Below, piece after piece: positions 1 to 7,549 of a stretch of 40,654 nt of DNA (the first letter of the stretch is position 1; each line of letters begins with the position of its first letter). Origin of the DNA: Bacteroidota bacterium. GTDB taxonomy: Bacteria; Bacteroidota; Bacteroidia; JABEUT01. A program made the translations under genes and the position numbers. Under the pieces are notes generated by a model. The model made no database searches, was not told the origin of the DNA, and worked only from the letters and a program-made list of their open reading frames with translations. The stretch spans positions 1 to 40,654 of the forward strand of contig JABDCH010000013.1 in assembly GCA_013288205.1 (NCBI GenBank). Reading direction: 5' to 3'.

Positions 1-453
1 TTTACTTCCTGCAATCTTTACCTTATCCAATAAGTTTAACGCAAGTGTTTCTTCTTCTATTTGTTCTTTCACAAACCATTGCATAAAGTTCCATGTTGCC
101 CAATCCCCTTCGTCAAAACTCATTTTTACCAGCTTATAAATAGCTTTTGTATTATCCACTTCATGTTCAAATACTTTTTCAAAACAATTATTTATACCTG
201 TCGGGTTTTCAGGAGGAGCAGGAATAGTTGTAACGACGACTTCAGCCCCTCTTTTTAGAATATACTCTAATATCTTCATCATGTGATTACGTTCTTCATG
301 TGAGTGCCTGAAAAGAAAATTAGCTACGCCGCTAAACCCCTGGTTTTCTGCCCATGCTCCATAAGACAGATATATTTGTGAGGCATGAGCTTCTTTCGTC
401 ATTTGTAGGTTTAATGCTGCTGAAAGAGTTTTTGAAAGACGGTTCATATTCAT
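1..453 (-). CDS. Non-heme ferritin, partial (C-terminus beyond left edge)
   Basis: Bacterial non-heme ferritin, a cytosolic 24-mer that oxidises Fe(II) and stores iron as a mineral core. The frame is open from ATG at 453 to the left edge, giving 151 residues of a family usually about 165-180 long, so only the C-terminal tail is missing. Visible ferritin features are an N-terminal helix (LSAALNLQMTKEAHASQIYL), the ferroxidase motif HEERNH in the second helix, and FVKEQIEEETLALNLLDK in the fourth helix, which carries further metal-ligand glutamates. A second in-frame ATG at 447 is possible (protein begins MNMNRLSK). It lies 46 bp after a CsbD-like gene and has no promoter of its own that I can see, so it is probably co-transcribed from the 21-bp-repeat promoter at 723-790. 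Family assignment is firm; the operon link is inferred. Confidence 0.93.
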   Translation of the reverse strand, partial: MNMNRLSKTLSAALNLQMTKEAHASQIYLSYGAWAENQGFSGVANFLFRHSHEERNHMMKILEYILKRGAEVVVTTIPAPPENPTGINNCFEKVFEHEVDNTKAIYKLVKMSFDEGDWATWNFMQWFVKEQIEEETLALNLLDKVKIAGSK

Positions 454-499
454 AAATTGAGTTTTTAGTGGATTTAGTAGCCTCCTTCCTGGTATTTGA

Positions 500-685
500 T
501 TAAAGCCCTGCGATAATCTTTCGCAGTTCTTCCTTGGTTTTACCCAGTTTGATTTGAAGTTTTCCAAACATTTCATCTTTTTTGCCTTCTTCAAACATCA
601 GGTCATTATCGGTTAAGATTGCAAATTTTTGTTTCAGTTTACCTTTCTGTTCATTCCAGTTTCCTTTTATTTCGGTAGTATTCAT
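500..685 (-). CDS. CsbD-like stress protein (copy 1)
   Basis: A 61-residue CsbD-like protein. The family is small, charged, cytosolic and linked to general stress; its molecular role is unknown. The hallmark pattern is present: an N-terminal IKGNWNEQKGKLKQKF, then LTDNDLMFEEGKKDEMFGKLQ and a C-terminal LGKTKEEL helix. It is about 75 percent identical by eye to the copy at 11427-11612 and more distantly related to the one at 15211-15468. ATG at 685 lies 40 bp after the -7 box of the 21-bp-repeat promoter at 723-790. The ferritin gene follows on the same strand. Confidence 0.9.
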   Translation of the reverse strand: MNTTEIKGNWNEQKGKLKQKFAILTDNDLMFEEGKKDEMFGKLQIKLGKTKEELRKIIAGL

Positions 686-722
686 CTTTTTAATTTTTAG
701 TTTTATTTGAAAATATGCTTAG

Positions 723-790
723 TACAAAGGTGTTATTATTGAGCTATCCAGGTATTACATAAGTATAAGAAAACCTTACATAAATTACAG
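723..790 (-). promoter_or_regulatory. 21-bp direct-repeat promoter A (CsbD copy 1, ferritin)
   Basis: Read on the minus strand: TGTAA (785-789, in place of TGTGA), N4, TGTAAG (775-780), then TGTAAT (754-759) exactly 21 bp downstream, then the -7 box TTTG (725-728) 31 bp after the start of the second copy. This is the architecture shared by eleven transcription units in the window. Function as an activator site is inferred. Confidence 0.8.
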
Positions 791-823
791 ATTTAAGGGG
801 TGCTTTCCCATGCTCAACATAAC

Positions 824-851
824 AAAAAGCACTATGTTTTACATAGTGCTT
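824..851 (-). terminator. Rho-independent terminator of the His-rich secreted protein gene
   Basis: A perfect 10-bp inverted repeat, AAGCACTATG and CATAGTGCTT, with a 5-nt loop. On the minus strand it is followed by a U-rich run. It begins 33 bp past the stop codon of the gene at 884-1306 and separates it from promoter A. Confidence 0.8.
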
Positions 852-883
852 AAGTGAGTTTATCAAATCTATGTCAGCAGATT

Positions 884-1306
884 TTAATGCTTATCATGGT
901 CCCTGTTATCATGCCCACCGGGTTTTTCAGCAAAGTTTTTTTGAGGTTGTCCTCTGTGATATCCTTTAGGATAGCTCTTCTGGTGGTCTTTATAATTTTC
1001 ATAGGGTCTTTCTCCATGGTAGTCCTTAAGTGCAACTTTCTGTCCGCCATAAAGGTCGTAATTCCTATATTTATGAGGCAGATTAGATGAATGAATCCAT
1101 CTCCCACCTGTCATATAAACATAGTTTCCATCCGTAACATCATAGTATGCCTGGATATCCGGAATATAATAGAATCTTACCCCTACTCCATCAGCCGGGC
1201 CCCAAGGCGGTGGATTACCGACAGTAGCAGTAATAACAACCTGTGCTTGTAATGTTCCGGCAAGAACTAATAATAATCCGCCGATCATTAATTTTAATTT
1301 TTTCAT
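884..1306 (-). CDS. Secreted His-rich protein of unknown function
   Basis: A 140-residue protein with a clear Sec signal peptide (KKLKLMIGGLLLVLAGTLQAQ, cleavage near residue 22), so it is exported. The mature part opens with VVITATVGNPPPWGP, contains several Tyr-rich segments (YYDVTDGNYVYMTGGRW) and ends in a basic, His/Asp/Gly-rich tail (HDNRDHDKH). The tail could bind metal, but no known catalytic motif is visible. ATG at 1306 is 42 bp after the -7 box of promoter B, and a palindrome lies in the 5' leader. It is a single-gene unit closed by the terminator at 824-851. I do not recognise a named family. Confidence 0.8.
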   Translation of the reverse strand: MKKLKLMIGGLLLVLAGTLQAQVVITATVGNPPPWGPADGVGVRFYYIPDIQAYYDVTDGNYVYMTGGRWIHSSNLPHKYRNYDLYGGQKVALKDYHGERPYENYKDHQKSYPKGYHRGQPQKNFAEKPGGHDNRDHDKH

Positions 1307-1323
1307 TTTTATTTGATTTATAC

Positions 1324-1341
1324 TGTGAATGAATTTTCACA
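1324..1341 (-). promoter_or_regulatory. Leader palindrome TGTGAA-N6-TTCACA (copy B)
   Basis: A perfect 6-bp inverted repeat with a 6-nt spacer, 6 bp downstream of the TTTG of promoter B, so it spans the likely transcription start and early leader. Near-identical elements occur at the same place at 11628-11645 and 11107-11124. It may be a second operator or an RNA hairpin. Confidence 0.55.
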
Positions 1342-1345
1342 ACAG

Positions 1346-1412
1346 TACAAAGGTGGAGCTATTCAATAAGTCAAGCGTTATATATCGCCCTCTGGATATT
1401 ACACATATCACA
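1346..1412 (-). promoter_or_regulatory. 21-bp direct-repeat promoter B (His-rich secreted protein)
   Basis: On the minus strand: TGTGA (1408-1412), N4, TGTAAT (1398-1403), TATAAC (1377-1382) 21 bp downstream, and TTTG (1348-1351) 31 bp after the start of the second copy. The TGTGA overlaps the last codon and stop codon of the upstream AraC gene. Confidence 0.8.
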
Positions 1413-1968
1413 TATTCTCCAGGTTGGCTTGCCTCTTTCTTTTTAGTTGTTTATAAAAGGAAGGAGACACACCGGTAATTTTCTTAAATTGATTTGATAA
1501 GTGAGCTACACTACTATAATGAAGTTTATAAGAAATCTCCGTGAGATTAAGCTCATCATAAAGTAGCAATTCCTTTACCTTTTCAATTTTATTTATTATA
1601 ATATATTGCTGAATAGTGGTGCCCTTCACCTCTGAAAATAGATTGGAGAGGTAGGTATAATCAAGATTGAGTTTTTCACTGATATATTCCGAATAATTCA
1701 CACGGGGCAACTCATCGGAATAATGAATCATTTCAGTAATTATATTTTTTATTCTTTCAATCAGGATGCTTCTTTTATCATCCAGCAATTCCAATCCTGA
1801 TTTAAGCAGGTTTATTTTTAGCAGCCTACGTTGTTCGGGGGTTAAATCCTCCAGAATTTCAATAGTTCCAAGGTCAACAAATACATACTTCAGTCCGAGT
1901 TTTTTCAACTCATCCTTTACCATCATCTTGCATCGCAAGCTGACCATATATTTAATGTATAATTTCAA
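1408..1968 (-). CDS. AraC-family regulator with HMA-like N-terminal domain (copy 1)
   Basis: A 186-residue DNA-binding regulator. The C-terminal half (about residues 85-175) is an AraC double helix-turn-helix: DYTYLSNLFSEVKGTTIQQY for the first helix pair and NLTEISYKLHYSSVAHLSNQ followed by FKKITGVSP for the second. There is no cupin sensor. Residues 1-65 instead look like a heavy-metal-associated (HMA) beta-alpha-beta-beta-alpha-beta unit, with MVSLRC at residues 8-13 where HMA domains have MxCxxC; the first Cys is Ser. The start is TTG at 1968: an in-frame TAG lies just upstream, and the N-terminal sequence is conserved in the paralogue at 14422-15018, which also starts with TTG. It lacks the 21-bp-repeat element and seems to be driven by an ordinary promoter near 1994-2001. 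The HMA assignment is inference. Confidence 0.88.
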   Translation of the reverse strand: MKLYIKYMVSLRCKMMVKDELKKLGLKYVFVDLGTIEILEDLTPEQRRLLKINLLKSGLELLDDKRSILIERIKNIITEMIHYSDELPRVNYSEYISEKLNLDYTYLSNLFSEVKGTTIQQYIIINKIEKVKELLLYDELNLTEISYKLHYSSVAHLSNQFKKITGVSPSFYKQLKRKRQANLENM

Positions 1969-1993
1969 AGTACCCTATTTAATGAAATATAAG

Positions 1994-2001
1994 CAAAGGT
2001 A
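1994..2001 (-). promoter_or_regulatory. Bacteroidota -7 box for the AraC gene (copy 1)
   Basis: TACCTTTG on the minus strand matches the TAnnTTTG consensus perfectly, 25 bp upstream of the TTG start at 1968. No TGTAAC repeats occur upstream of it, so this gene appears to be outside the regulon. Confidence 0.55.
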
Positions 2002-2104
2002 CTCCATTATCAGGTAATTATTTAGAACCCAAAAAATGAAAAATCGTTAGTTAATAAACCTGATAAAAGAAGGCTTTTACATCAAGAGCAGTAAAAACAT
2101 CCAA

Positions 2105-2800
2105 TTATTTCTTCTCCTCTTTCTTTTCGTCTTTCTTCTCTTTTTTCTTTAAGAAGCCCTTTAAAAGAAAACTGTGTCCCGCTGCATCCATATTCTGTTT
2201 AAACCCGCCGGCACCTTGCTTAATATTTACCATAGCCTGGCCCACATTTTGAGCCATCGTACTATCCATTAATAGTTTCCCTATAGTTCCCTTTCCTTCA
2301 TGAATACTTTTCATTACAGCAGAAAGGTCACCAGTTATACTTGCCAAATTATTACTGGTCGTTTTTACGTTTGCCATTATCTCATCAATATTTACAGGTT
2401 GAATGGTTTCAATTATATCATTATTTGATATTTCTTGTTTCCCGGGAGGCCCGGGGATTATTGAAATGATCTTATTTCCCATTAACCCATCGGAGCCAAT
2501 TATTGCCTTTACATTTTTTTTCATGAATTTCCTGGTATGCTCATCAATTTCCATATCTACCCTTACAGTTGAATCTGTAACTTGCTCAATGTTTTCAACT
2601 ATACCAACATTAATACCTGCAAATCGTACATTATTTCCAATCTGTAGCCCGCCTATATCCTTAAATATACCGCTTATCTGGTATGTATTACTAAACATCT
2701 GTTGTCTTTGCCCGATAAAATAGATTCCTGCAATAAACAATACGACACTAACAGTAACAAAAATCCCAAGTCTTGTTTTATTTCCTGTTTTCTTTTCCAT
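2105..2800 (-). CDS. mlaD: MCE/MlaD-family lipid transport protein
   Basis: A 231-residue MCE-domain protein, the periplasmic lipid-binding part of an Mla-type ABC transporter that moves phospholipids across the envelope. It has one N-terminal membrane anchor (about residues 11-30, LGIFVTVSVVLFIAGIYFI), then the MCE domain (about 38-115; GLQIGNNVRFAGINVGIVE is typical), then a helical region and a very Lys/Glu-rich tail (KKKEKKDEKKEEKK). It is the last gene of the operon starting at 5587, 11 bp after the ATPase gene. The order permease, ATPase, MCE protein matches the family. Direction of lipid flow cannot be read from sequence. Confidence 0.9.
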   Translation of the reverse strand: MEKKTGNKTRLGIFVTVSVVLFIAGIYFIGQRQQMFSNTYQISGIFKDIGGLQIGNNVRFAGINVGIVENIEQVTDSTVRVDMEIDEHTRKFMKKNVKAIIGSDGLMGNKIISIIPGPPGKQEISNNDIIETIQPVNIDEIMANVKTTSNNLASITGDLSAVMKSIHEGKGTIGKLLMDSTMAQNVGQAMVNIKQGAGGFKQNMDAAGHSFLLKGFLKKKEKKDEKKEEKK

Positions 2801-2811
2801 AATAATATTCT

Positions 2812-3537
2812 TTAGTTAAAAAATGAGCGTATCCACTCATCCTTAGATTCTGAAATTTCTTTAAAAGTTCCTTCCGCCAATACTATTCCTTCTTTAATTA
2901 TGATAACCCGGTTGGCAGTTATACGCGCACATTCAATATCATGGGTTATAATAATGGAAGCAGTATTGTATTTTTTTTGCATGTTCAATATCAGTTGGCT
3001 AATTTCCCTGGAGGTGATTGGGTCTAAGCCTGTAGTGGGTTCGTCGTAAAGAATTATTTCGGGTTTTAATATTAGGGTACGTGCCAATCCAACCCGTTTT
3101 CTCATTCCACCGGAAAGCTCAGATGGCATTTTATCAATAGCGCTTTCGAGTCCGACATTTTGTAAGGCTTCTATAACTAATGCGTCTGTTTCCTCTCGCG
3201 GTTTAGCTTTCAAATCACGAAGGGGGAATTCAAGGTTTTCACGTACACTCATAGAATCATATAACGCAGCGCTTTGAAAGAGAAATCCTACCTTCTTTCG
3301 CAGGATATTTAATTTGCCTGTTTTTAACCCTGCTATGTTTTCACCAAATAGAAATATCTCTCCTTCATCTGGTTCAATCAGGCCAACAAGACATTTTATA
3401 AGTACAGATTTGCCACTTCCCGATTTACCTAATACAACAAGGTTTTCGCCTTTGTTAATTTTAAGATTGATGTCATTCAGCACATGATTAGTTCCAAATG
3501 ATTTACGTAAGTGTGTTATTTCTGCAACAGTTTCCAT
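2812..3537 (-). CDS. mlaF: Mla-type ABC transporter ATPase
   Basis: A 241-residue ATPase subunit on the cytoplasmic face of the MCE lipid transporter. Walker A is GKSGSGKS (near residue 37), the ABC signature LSGGMRKRVGLA, Walker B ILYDEPTTGLDP and the switch His is in ITHD. The variant signature GGMRKR is typical of MlaF/Ttg2A ATPases. The start is ATG at 3537, one base after the permease stop, which implies translational coupling. All catalytic residues are present. Confidence 0.93.
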   Translation of the reverse strand: METVAEITHLRKSFGTNHVLNDINLKINKGENLVVLGKSGSGKSVLIKCLVGLIEPDEGEIFLFGENIAGLKTGKLNILRKKVGFLFQSAALYDSMSVRENLEFPLRDLKAKPREETDALVIEALQNVGLESAIDKMPSELSGGMRKRVGLARTLILKPEIILYDEPTTGLDPITSREISQLILNMQKKYNTASIIITHDIECARITANRVIIIKEGIVLAEGTFKEISESKDEWIRSFFN

Positions 3538-3538
3538 T

Positions 3539-4282
3539 TTAATATAACATGCTGGTTATTTGAACTGCTATCATATCAATAATAAATACCGACAATGACC
3601 CTAGAACAACCGAGGTATTGGCTGCCACCCCTACTCCTTCCGTTCCGTTGGTAGAATTATACCCTTTAAAACAACTAATCAATCCGATAGCAAATCCAAA
3701 GAAGAAAGTTTTAATAAAGGCGGGGAAAACATCAGAGAAGTCAAGGCTTTTGAATACCTGTAAAAAGAATAAATGAAAACTGACAGATCCTTTTAGATTC
3801 ACTGCTATATATGCCCCATATAGTGAAATAGCATCGCCAAGTATAACTAATAAGGGAAGCATTAGTGTAGTAGCCAATACCCTTGTTACTACAATATATT
3901 TATACGGATTCATTCCGGAAACTTCCATAGCATCTATTTGTTCCGTAACCTTCATGGAAGCTAATTCTGCTCCAATACCCGAGCCCACTTTTCCGGCAAA
4001 GATCAAGGCAAATATAGTGGGGCCAAGTTCACGGACAATGGAAACGGATACCATTGCCGGCAACCATGACACCGCTCCAAATTCGGCAAGTGTTGGCCTG
4101 GATTGTATAGTCATTACTAGGCCCAAAATAAGTCCTGTAATTGCAACCAAAGGAAATGACTTATAGCCTATTAAATAGGATTGCCTCACAAATTCATTAA
4201 ACTCATAGCGGGGCTTAAACAACTCCCTGAAAAAACGAAATGTAAATTTTGTCAATAGTGTAACTTCTTCAAAAAAACCCAT
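3539..4282 (-). CDS. mlaE: Mla-type ABC transporter permease
   Basis: The MlaE/YrbE-type permease of the MCE lipid transporter, with several membrane spans. Family hallmarks include SYLIGYKSFPLVAITGLILG near the start, then SIVRELGPTIFALIFAGKVG followed by SGIGAELASMKVTEQIDAME. I chose ATG at 4282 (247 residues, protein starts MGFFEEV), which gives the usual family length. An upstream ATG at 4420 would add 46 residues unlike the family and overlap the preceding gene by 88 bp, so I consider it unlikely but not excluded. It sits between the AI-2E-family gene and the ATPase gene. Confidence 0.9.
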   Translation of the reverse strand: MGFFEEVTLLTKFTFRFFRELFKPRYEFNEFVRQSYLIGYKSFPLVAITGLILGLVMTIQSRPTLAEFGAVSWLPAMVSVSIVRELGPTIFALIFAGKVGSGIGAELASMKVTEQIDAMEVSGMNPYKYIVVTRVLATTLMLPLLVILGDAISLYGAYIAVNLKGSVSFHLFFLQVFKSLDFSDVFPAFIKTFFFGFAIGLISCFKGYNSTNGTEGVGVAANTSVVLGSLSVFIIDMIAVQITSMLY

Positions 4283-4332
4283 TAATACATTCGTTTTAGA
4301 GTTATCTGAAGGTTCAGTTGGCTTGTCTGATG

Positions 4333-5436
4333 TTACTTCGTGTTTGATAGTGTATGTTTTTGTTTGATTAAAGAAAATTTCACAGACGAAGGTACGGTAT
4401 TTCCTAATAAAAATCCCCATGGTTTTAATGGTTCAATGTGATCAAAAATAACTTTTAGGATGGCTGTTAACGGAATAGCCAAAAACATCCCTGGAATACT
4501 CCATAATGCTCCTCCAATAAGAACTACGATGATAGATACTAGTGCGTTTATTTTTACTCTTGATGCCACAATTCTTGGAATGATATAATGATTATCTATA
4601 AATTGTATGAAAATATACACAATAAAAACCAGAATAGGATAAGTAATAGTGTTTTTAGTTACAAAAGCAATGCTCATTGGCAATGCGATGGCAAGGATTC
4701 CCCCAACATAAGGGATGATGTTAAGGATAGCCCCAGTGATTCCGAGTATAATGGCGTAATCAATACCCAACAATAAAAGTCCTGTTGAATTAAGTATGGC
4801 TATAATTACCATTTCGAAAAACAGCCCTACTAAATAACTCTGGATAATTTTTTTGGAGTTTGTCAATACCTCCGCAACTGCAATATGATGCTCTGTACGG
4901 AAAAGCTTCCGGATAAATTCAATAAGCAGGGGTTTATAATAAAGTATCATAAATAAATAAACCGGCAGCAATACACCGGTAAGTAACATTTGCCCGGCTT
5001 CTGTAAGCTTTTCGCCTACCACCAGGTTACTTATGGCCTGCGTTTGGGTTAGGGTAATCCATTCATTTATTTTTGAAACTTTGATATTGAAATTTCCTGA
5101 AATCCATTTTACAACCTGACTGCTTGTTAAATTGAACTTTAACTTCAGCGCCGGATAGGTATCGCTAAGCATGCCAATCTGCGAGGAAATAATGTAAAGA
5201 ATTCCAAGTACTACAAAAATGGCCAGGATTACTGCAATCGAAATCGAAATTATTTTGTTCACCCTTTTCCGGAGTAAATAATTCACAATAGGATTCAACA
5301 GGATAGCAATTATAACTGCATACACGATAGGAACAATAATCCGCTGACCAATATATAATGTAAATACAAAAGCAAATATGCCAATAAATATTAAAGTTGC
5401 CTTTGCATAGAAAGGCGTTTTAAAGGCTCTATCCAT
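4333..5436 (-). CDS. AI-2E family transporter (PerM-like permease)
   Basis: A 367-residue inner-membrane protein of the AI-2E transporter/PerM family. There are hydrophobic spans at the N-terminus (two or three between residues 10 and 85), a central amphipathic region, and a C-terminal cluster of spans with the family pattern GITGAILNIIPYVGGILAI and IIPRIVASRVKINALVSI. Members include autoinducer-2 and Na+/H+ exporters, but most have no known substrate. It is the second gene of the operon, after a tiny His-rich lipoprotein and before the Mla genes. This suggests an envelope role rather than quorum sensing; that is inference. Confidence 0.9.
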   Translation of the reverse strand: MDRAFKTPFYAKATLIFIGIFAFVFTLYIGQRIIVPIVYAVIIAILLNPIVNYLLRKRVNKIISISIAVILAIFVVLGILYIISSQIGMLSDTYPALKLKFNLTSSQVVKWISGNFNIKVSKINEWITLTQTQAISNLVVGEKLTEAGQMLLTGVLLPVYLFMILYYKPLLIEFIRKLFRTEHHIAVAEVLTNSKKIIQSYLVGLFFEMVIIAILNSTGLLLLGIDYAIILGITGAILNIIPYVGGILAIALPMSIAFVTKNTITYPILVFIVYIFIQFIDNHYIIPRIVASRVKINALVSIIVVLIGGALWSIPGMFLAIPLTAILKVIFDHIEPLKPWGFLLGNTVPSSVKFSLIKQKHTLSNTK

Positions 5437-5464
5437 TTTTTAATATTTAAAGACATTTACATTA

Positions 5465-5587
5465 CTAATCATGATGATGTTCATCGTGATCGTGATGTTC
5501 ATACCCGCGATGCCCACCATGACCAACAAAGCAACCCTGCATGCAGAGTAGACCCAACAGGGCTAATAGAAGAAGTGATTTTTTCAT
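5465..5587 (-). CDS. Tiny His-rich lipoprotein (40 aa)
   Basis: A 40-residue ORF that is easy to miss by length. It encodes a signal peptide (MKKSLLLLALLGLLCMQGC) with a plausible lipobox ending at Cys19, then a 21-residue mature peptide, FVGHGGHRGYEHHDHDEHHHD less its last residue, holding eight His. Such a tail should bind Zn, Ni or Cu. ATG at 5587 is 26 bp after the -7 box of promoter D, within the 21-42 bp range of the other ten units, which is independent support that it is translated. The stop is 28 bp before the AI-2E-family gene. It would be an outer- or inner-membrane-tethered metal-binding peptide; function is inferred. Confidence 0.75.
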   Translation of the reverse strand: MKKSLLLLALLGLLCMQGCFVGHGGHRGYEHHDHDEHHHD

Positions 5588-5612
5588 TTTGATTATTATT
5601 TGTTTATAGTCA

Positions 5613-5677
5613 CAAAATTCGCCTTACTACATGGAAAGGATGTTACACAAGCTAACCTAAAGGTTACATGTTTCACA
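5613..5677 (-). promoter_or_regulatory. 21-bp direct-repeat promoter D (lipoprotein, AI-2E, Mla operon)
   Basis: On the minus strand: TGTGA (5673-5677), N4, TGTAAC (5663-5668), TGTAAC (5642-5647) 21 bp downstream, and a TTTTG -7 box (5613-5617) whose TTTG is 31 bp after the start of the second copy. It drives five genes down to 2105. Confidence 0.82.
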
Positions 5678-5694
5678 CTATCAACTAACAGCCA

Positions 5695-6603
5695 TTAGAG
5701 ATTACTTCCGTGTTTTGCAATTACGATGGTATATTCATTAGGAATTATACCTTCCCCATATGTTTTGGAATATACTTTGGTAAATTCAGCTCCGAAATAG
5801 AGGATGATGGCTGAATAGTAGACCCAAGCAAGAACCAAAATAACAGAACCTGCTGCTCCATATACTGAACCAATACCTGAACTGGTCAGGTAAGAGCTGA
5901 TTAAATATTTACCTCCTGTAAAAAAAATAGCCGTAAGGGAGGCCCCTACCAGGCTGTGGCGAAAGGATACTTTACCATCTGGCAGGGCTTTGAAAATAGC
6001 GACAAAAAGGAGTGTGATTAAAAGAAACAGAACAACAAAACTAAATATATGATATAAATACATAGTTTCGGGAGGATGATAGGGTATTATTCTTCTATTA
6101 AGAATATCTGCAATTGAGTTAATAAACAAACCGACCAGCAACAGGAATCCGGCGGCAACTATCATAAAAAATGACATTAAGCGATTTATTAAAAATCGCA
6201 TTAACCCGCGTTTGGGTTTTGCTTTTATTCCCCATATATAATTTATAGAATCCTGAATTTCAGCAAACACCCCGGAAGCCCCAAGAATCAATACAATTAC
6301 TCCTATGATAGTAGCAAAAGTGTTGTGAAACGTAACATTTACACTTTTAATAATTTCCTGGATTTGCAGAGCAGCTTTACTACCTACAAAACCTTGTATT
6401 TGCCCGTATAGTTCGCCACGTACAGCCTCCGGCCCATAATATACTCCGCAAAGAGATGTAACAATAATAACTAACGGTGGTAGCGAAAAAATGGTATAAT
6501 ACGATAAGGCGGCGCTTAATTTCAACACATTATCGTTAATAAACTCACTAAACGTCTGTCTAAAAACATACGTAATCTTTTTAAAATTTCCTTTAGGTTT
6601 CAT
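5695..6603 (-). CDS. YihY/BrkB-family membrane protein
   Basis: A 302-residue YihY/virulence-factor-BrkB-family inner-membrane protein with about six spans. Family signatures are KLSAALSYYTIFSLPPLVII near the start, GASGVFAEIQDSINYIWG in the middle, and YGAAGSVILVLAWVYYSAII near the end, followed by FGAEFTKVY. The family's role is unsettled; it was once wrongly called RNase BN. I start it at ATG 6603, two bases after the PAP2 stop. A TTG at 6612 would add three residues and overlap that gene. It is the last gene of the six-gene envelope operon. Confidence 0.92.
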   Translation of the reverse strand: MKPKGNFKKITYVFRQTFSEFINDNVLKLSAALSYYTIFSLPPLVIIVTSLCGVYYGPEAVRGELYGQIQGFVGSKAALQIQEIIKSVNVTFHNTFATIIGVIVLILGASGVFAEIQDSINYIWGIKAKPKRGLMRFLINRLMSFFMIVAAGFLLLVGLFINSIADILNRRIIPYHPPETMYLYHIFSFVVLFLLITLLFVAIFKALPDGKVSFRHSLVGASLTAIFFTGGKYLISSYLTSSGIGSVYGAAGSVILVLAWVYYSAIILYFGAEFTKVYSKTYGEGIIPNEYTIVIAKHGSNL

Positions 6604-6604
6604 C

Positions 6605-7501
6605 TTAATCAATCACTGGAATATTAATTTTATGTCGCTTTCCTTCGTGCAGGTTTACTACCCATTCACCTGTACTAAAGCCAATAACAGCACCTAGCAA
6701 TTCATCCGATGCCCAATGCTCATTCTGATAGATACGTGAGAATAAAGTAAAAGCAGCTGGTACAAATGCCATTATTTTCGAGAAGGTAGAATTGGTATGT
6801 CGATACGTAATGATAGAAAGTGCAAAGGCCAACGAGGCATCACTGCTGGGCATAGATTCAAAATTTGTTTTAAATATAGTAAAAGGATGATAATAGAATG
6901 CCCCGTGATAAGCATTCGGACCGGCTCTGCCAATGCCAATTTTAAGCATTCCGGCAATTAGTTCCGAATAAACCCCTGCCTGAATTAATTCAATATCAAC
7001 TTTTTCAGCCTCTGTATTATGCGTTATTAAAGTATATCCTGCCGAAACGGCAATTAATGTACCTGTGAAATACCATTCACCATAAATTTTGCCAATTATA
7101 ACGGGAACCGTATAATAATAGCTCTTATGAGTTTGCGTAACATAATCGAAATTTTGGTCAAGAGGCATAATTGCCACAGTCGCAGCAGCTATTAAACTAA
7201 AACGGGCCCAGTCTGTTCTATGCCATTTTATAGGTGTTTCAATAAAAAGAAAAGTCTCATGCGTAAACTGTCGGAATCCATAAAATATCGTATCTAACTT
7301 CTTTTCTAGTAAACTGTCTTTTGGGGTTTCTTTTTTTGAAATAGTATCGGTAACAACTAACTGGACTATTCTCCCTAGCTTTTGTACGATGCTTGTGTCT
7401 TTCTTTGTGATTGTATCTCTTGCAATTTCCTGGGCGGAGACATTCATTGAAAACACAAACGAAGAAAAAAGAAATAACCAAATAAGATGTTTGATATTCA
7501 T
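6605..7501 (-). CDS. PAP2-superfamily protein with degenerate active site
   Basis: A 298-residue protein with a signal peptide (LIWLFLFSSFVFSMNVSAQ), a linker rich in Thr/Lys, several membrane segments and a C-terminal PAP2 (type 2 phosphatidic acid phosphatase) fold. Motif 3 is intact: SRIYQNEHWASDELLG gives the SR, nucleophile His and Asp. Motif 1 is KIGIGRAGP, where the family has KxxxxxxRP, so its last Arg is Gly. Motif 2 is MPSSDAS instead of PSGH, so the acid His is Asp. Canonical activity is therefore doubtful; it may use altered chemistry or only bind lipid phosphates. It lies 48 bp after the DUF5670-like gene and ends two bases before the YihY gene. Confidence 0.82.
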   Translation of the reverse strand: MNIKHLIWLFLFSSFVFSMNVSAQEIARDTITKKDTSIVQKLGRIVQLVVTDTISKKETPKDSLLEKKLDTIFYGFRQFTHETFLFIETPIKWHRTDWARFSLIAAATVAIMPLDQNFDYVTQTHKSYYYTVPVIIGKIYGEWYFTGTLIAVSAGYTLITHNTEAEKVDIELIQAGVYSELIAGMLKIGIGRAGPNAYHGAFYYHPFTIFKTNFESMPSSDASLAFALSIITYRHTNSTFSKIMAFVPAAFTLFSRIYQNEHWASDELLGAVIGFSTGEWVVNLHEGKRHKINIPVID

Positions 7502-7549
7502 TTTATTTGGCTATGATGCACATTCATCATTATAAGAATGGGCGTTGGT

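Noticed and set aside
2041-2104. Possible terminator after the MCE gene (TAAAAG...CTTTTA)
   Set aside because: Only a 6-bp AT-rich stem with no clear U-run; too weak to call.
4283-4420. Longer start (ATG 4420) for the Mla permease
   Set aside because: It adds 46 residues without family resemblance and overlaps the AI-2E-family gene by 88 bp; the start at 4282 gives the usual 247-residue length.
6604-6612. TTG start at 6612 for the YihY protein
   Set aside because: An ATG at 6603, two bases after the previous stop, is a much better start.
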